A DNA stretch of 15,241 bases from Phycisphaerales bacterium UBA6054 (lineage in GTDB: Bacteria > Planctomycetota > Phycisphaerae > Phycisphaerales > UBA1924): contig DIYM01000134.1 in the NCBI GenBank assembly GCA_002429045.1, forward strand, positions 1 through 15,241, in the 5' to 3' direction. Position numbers and translations under genes: made by a program. Each line of letters opens with the position of its first letter. The first letter of the stretch is position 1. The notes beneath the pieces were generated by a model that saw nothing but the letters and a program-made list of their open reading frames with translations, searched no databases and was not told where the DNA came from. Shown here piece by piece: positions 14,364 through 15,241 of this stretch.

Positions 14364-15059
14364 TTATCGGCGGCGTCGTCCGAACGCCATCACACCGAGG
14401 CCGAGCCCGGCGAGCAGCCCCGGAGCCGGAACCACCTGGGTGATCTCGGCCTGGAACACCACCGCATCGGAGATCGCGTTGCCGATCGGGTCGATCGCGA
14501 AGTCGATCACGGAGCCCTCGACCACGTTGGTTGTCAGATCGAGCGCGATCCCCGCGTCATTATCGGCGAACATCTCGACCGCCAGCGTTTGGACGCCGTC
14601 GATGAACATCCGCAGGATGAAGCCGTCCCCCGCGAACTCGGGGTTCCCGCGGGCGAAGTCCACGTTGATATTGATCTCGCCGGAGGTCGTGCTGACCCAG
14701 CGGCGGACCGCCCACTCGAGCTTGTCGTCGATGGACGGGGCAATGAACGCATTCGGGTGCATGAACTGCGAATCGATCAGCGTCAGCGGGCCGCCGTCGG
14801 TGTCGTCAACCCACCAACGCTGCGAATCCTCATCAAAGATGTTCATGAGTTCGAAGTCATCGGCGGTGAACGAGTCATCGCCGGCGTTGCCGTCGTAGAA
14901 CCCGTAGAACCACCCGTTTTCGCCCTGATTCCCGCCGAAGTCATCGGCCGAGTTGGCGATGACGAGCGTGAACTGCCCGTCGTCCCCGAGTCCGGCCTGG
15001 ACGCCACCCGCCAGCAGCAGCACAGCCGCGGCGCTCGCCCAAGTTGTGTGATCTCTCAT
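14364..15059 (-). CDS. Secreted PEP-CTERM-type protein, paralogue 2
   Basis: 231 residues. The ATG at 15059 is preferred because GGGAG (15066-15070) lies 6 bases upstream and because it gives a clean signal peptide (1-22, VQA|G); a frame extension to 15146 adds 29 residues that would block the signal. The body has NQGENGWFYGFYDGN (44-58), FTADDFELM (64-72), RWWVDD (81-86), LIDSQFMHPN (94-103), LEWAVRRWVSTTSGEI (114-129), GDGFILRMFIDG (144-155) and VEGSVIDFAID (180-190). This QG-x-NGW-x-YG-x-Y plus W-x-V-RRW pattern is one I recall from cyanobacterial and planctomycete PEP-CTERM proteins. The C-terminus is VVPAPGLLAGLGLGVMAFG then RRRR, the sorting signal. It is likely exported, then processed by an exosortase encoded elsewhere. 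The ligand or role is unknown. Confidence 0.84.
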   Translation of the reverse strand: MRDHTTWASAAAVLLLAGGVQAGLGDDGQFTLVIANSADDFGGNQGENGWFYGFYDGNAGDDSFTADDFELMNIFDEDSQRWWVDDTDGGPLTLIDSQFMHPNAFIAPSIDDKLEWAVRRWVSTTSGEININVDFARGNPEFAGDGFILRMFIDGVQTLAVEMFADNDAGIALDLTTNVVEGSVIDFAIDPIGNAISDAVVFQAEITQVVPAPGLLAGLGLGVMAFGRRRR

Positions 15060-15065
15060 CGTGCA

Positions 15066-15070
15066 CTCCC
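15066..15070 (-). promoter_or_regulatory. Ribosome binding site deciding the start of PEP-CTERM paralogue 2
   Basis: GGGAG on the minus strand, 6 bases before the ATG at 15059, supports the shorter start that exposes a signal peptide. Confidence 0.55.
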
Positions 15071-15155
15071 AGTAGTTGACAGCCCGTCCCCTCTCGGAAG
15101 GCTGCTCGGACTGGAATGTGCGCCGCAGGATCGGTTTTGCCAGCAAAGTCGGAAG

Positions 15156-15181
15156 AAAAGGTCCGGTTCGATCGGGCTTTT
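15156..15181. terminator. Imperfect bidirectional hairpin with A/T flanks
   Basis: AAAAG (15156-15160) and CTTTT (15177-15181) flank a GC core in which CCG (15163-15165) can pair with CGG (15173-15175). On either strand the structure ends in a T-run, as in a bidirectional intrinsic terminator. It lies upstream of PEP-CTERM paralogue 2, so it could end a minus-strand gene beyond the window or attenuate the paralogue. The stem is imperfect. Confidence 0.35.
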
Positions 15182-15241
15182 ATCCGCCCAGCGACCCCTC
15201 GTCGGGGGAGATCGCCCCGGCCCGGCGGACGGGGGCCCGCC

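Noticed and set aside
1..15241. CRISPR array, tRNA or rRNA genes, transposase, integrase or attachment sites
   Set aside because: I looked on both strands and found no spaced direct repeats, cloverleaf sequence, mobile-element protein or flanking duplications.

Overview
The window looks like chromosomal DNA from a high-GC planctomycete, most likely of the class Phycisphaerae. The evidence is the roughly 70% GC coding sequence, two secreted proteins ending in a VPAPG / hydrophobic / RRRR sorting tail (PEP-CTERM type), and a secreted HAF-repeat protein with a C-terminal dockerin of the planctomycete type that ends in Gly-Cys. A von Willebrand A protein with a periplasmic glutamine-amidotransferase-like region fits the same group. 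The taxonomic assignment is inference from these signatures.

Layout. 1-1404 (+): 3' part of a VWA-domain membrane protein. 1411-3560 (-): miaB, followed with a 4-base overlap by a lower-GC gene for a small PD-(D/E)XK-like protein. 3657-6607 (+): a secreted seven-repeat HAF protein with dockerin, then 11 bases later a membrane sensor histidine kinase. 6580-8225 (-): a parvulin-like lipoprotein followed by an overlapping yraN homologue, which also overlaps the end of the kinase gene. 8353-8841 (+): a DUF1844 protein. 8980-12829 (+): a complete succinate dehydrogenase operon in the order sdhC-sdhA-sdhB, closed by a strong intrinsic terminator. 13033-15059 (-): two paralogous secreted PEP-CTERM-type proteins with a small charged protein gene between them.

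How the parts work together. The sdh genes encode a Bacillus-type (type B) complex: a five-helix dihaem cytochrome b, a flavoprotein and an iron-sulfur protein, oxidising succinate and passing electrons to membrane quinone. miaB encodes a tRNA methylthiotransferase. The parvulin-like lipoprotein is probably an envelope folding factor. The HAF/dockerin protein and the two PEP-CTERM proteins are exported surface or matrix proteins, but no exosortase or cohesin partner lies in the window.

I see no tRNA or rRNA gene, CRISPR array, transposase, integrase or phage gene. No clear multi-gene novel system is visible. The most unusual items are the lower-GC nuclease-fold gene joined to miaB, the seven-repeat HAF/dockerin protein beside a sensor kinase, and the diverged PEP-CTERM paralogue pair. 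No stretch longer than 300 bases is free of genes; the longest (13759-13974, 216 bases) shows nothing beyond a ribosome binding site.
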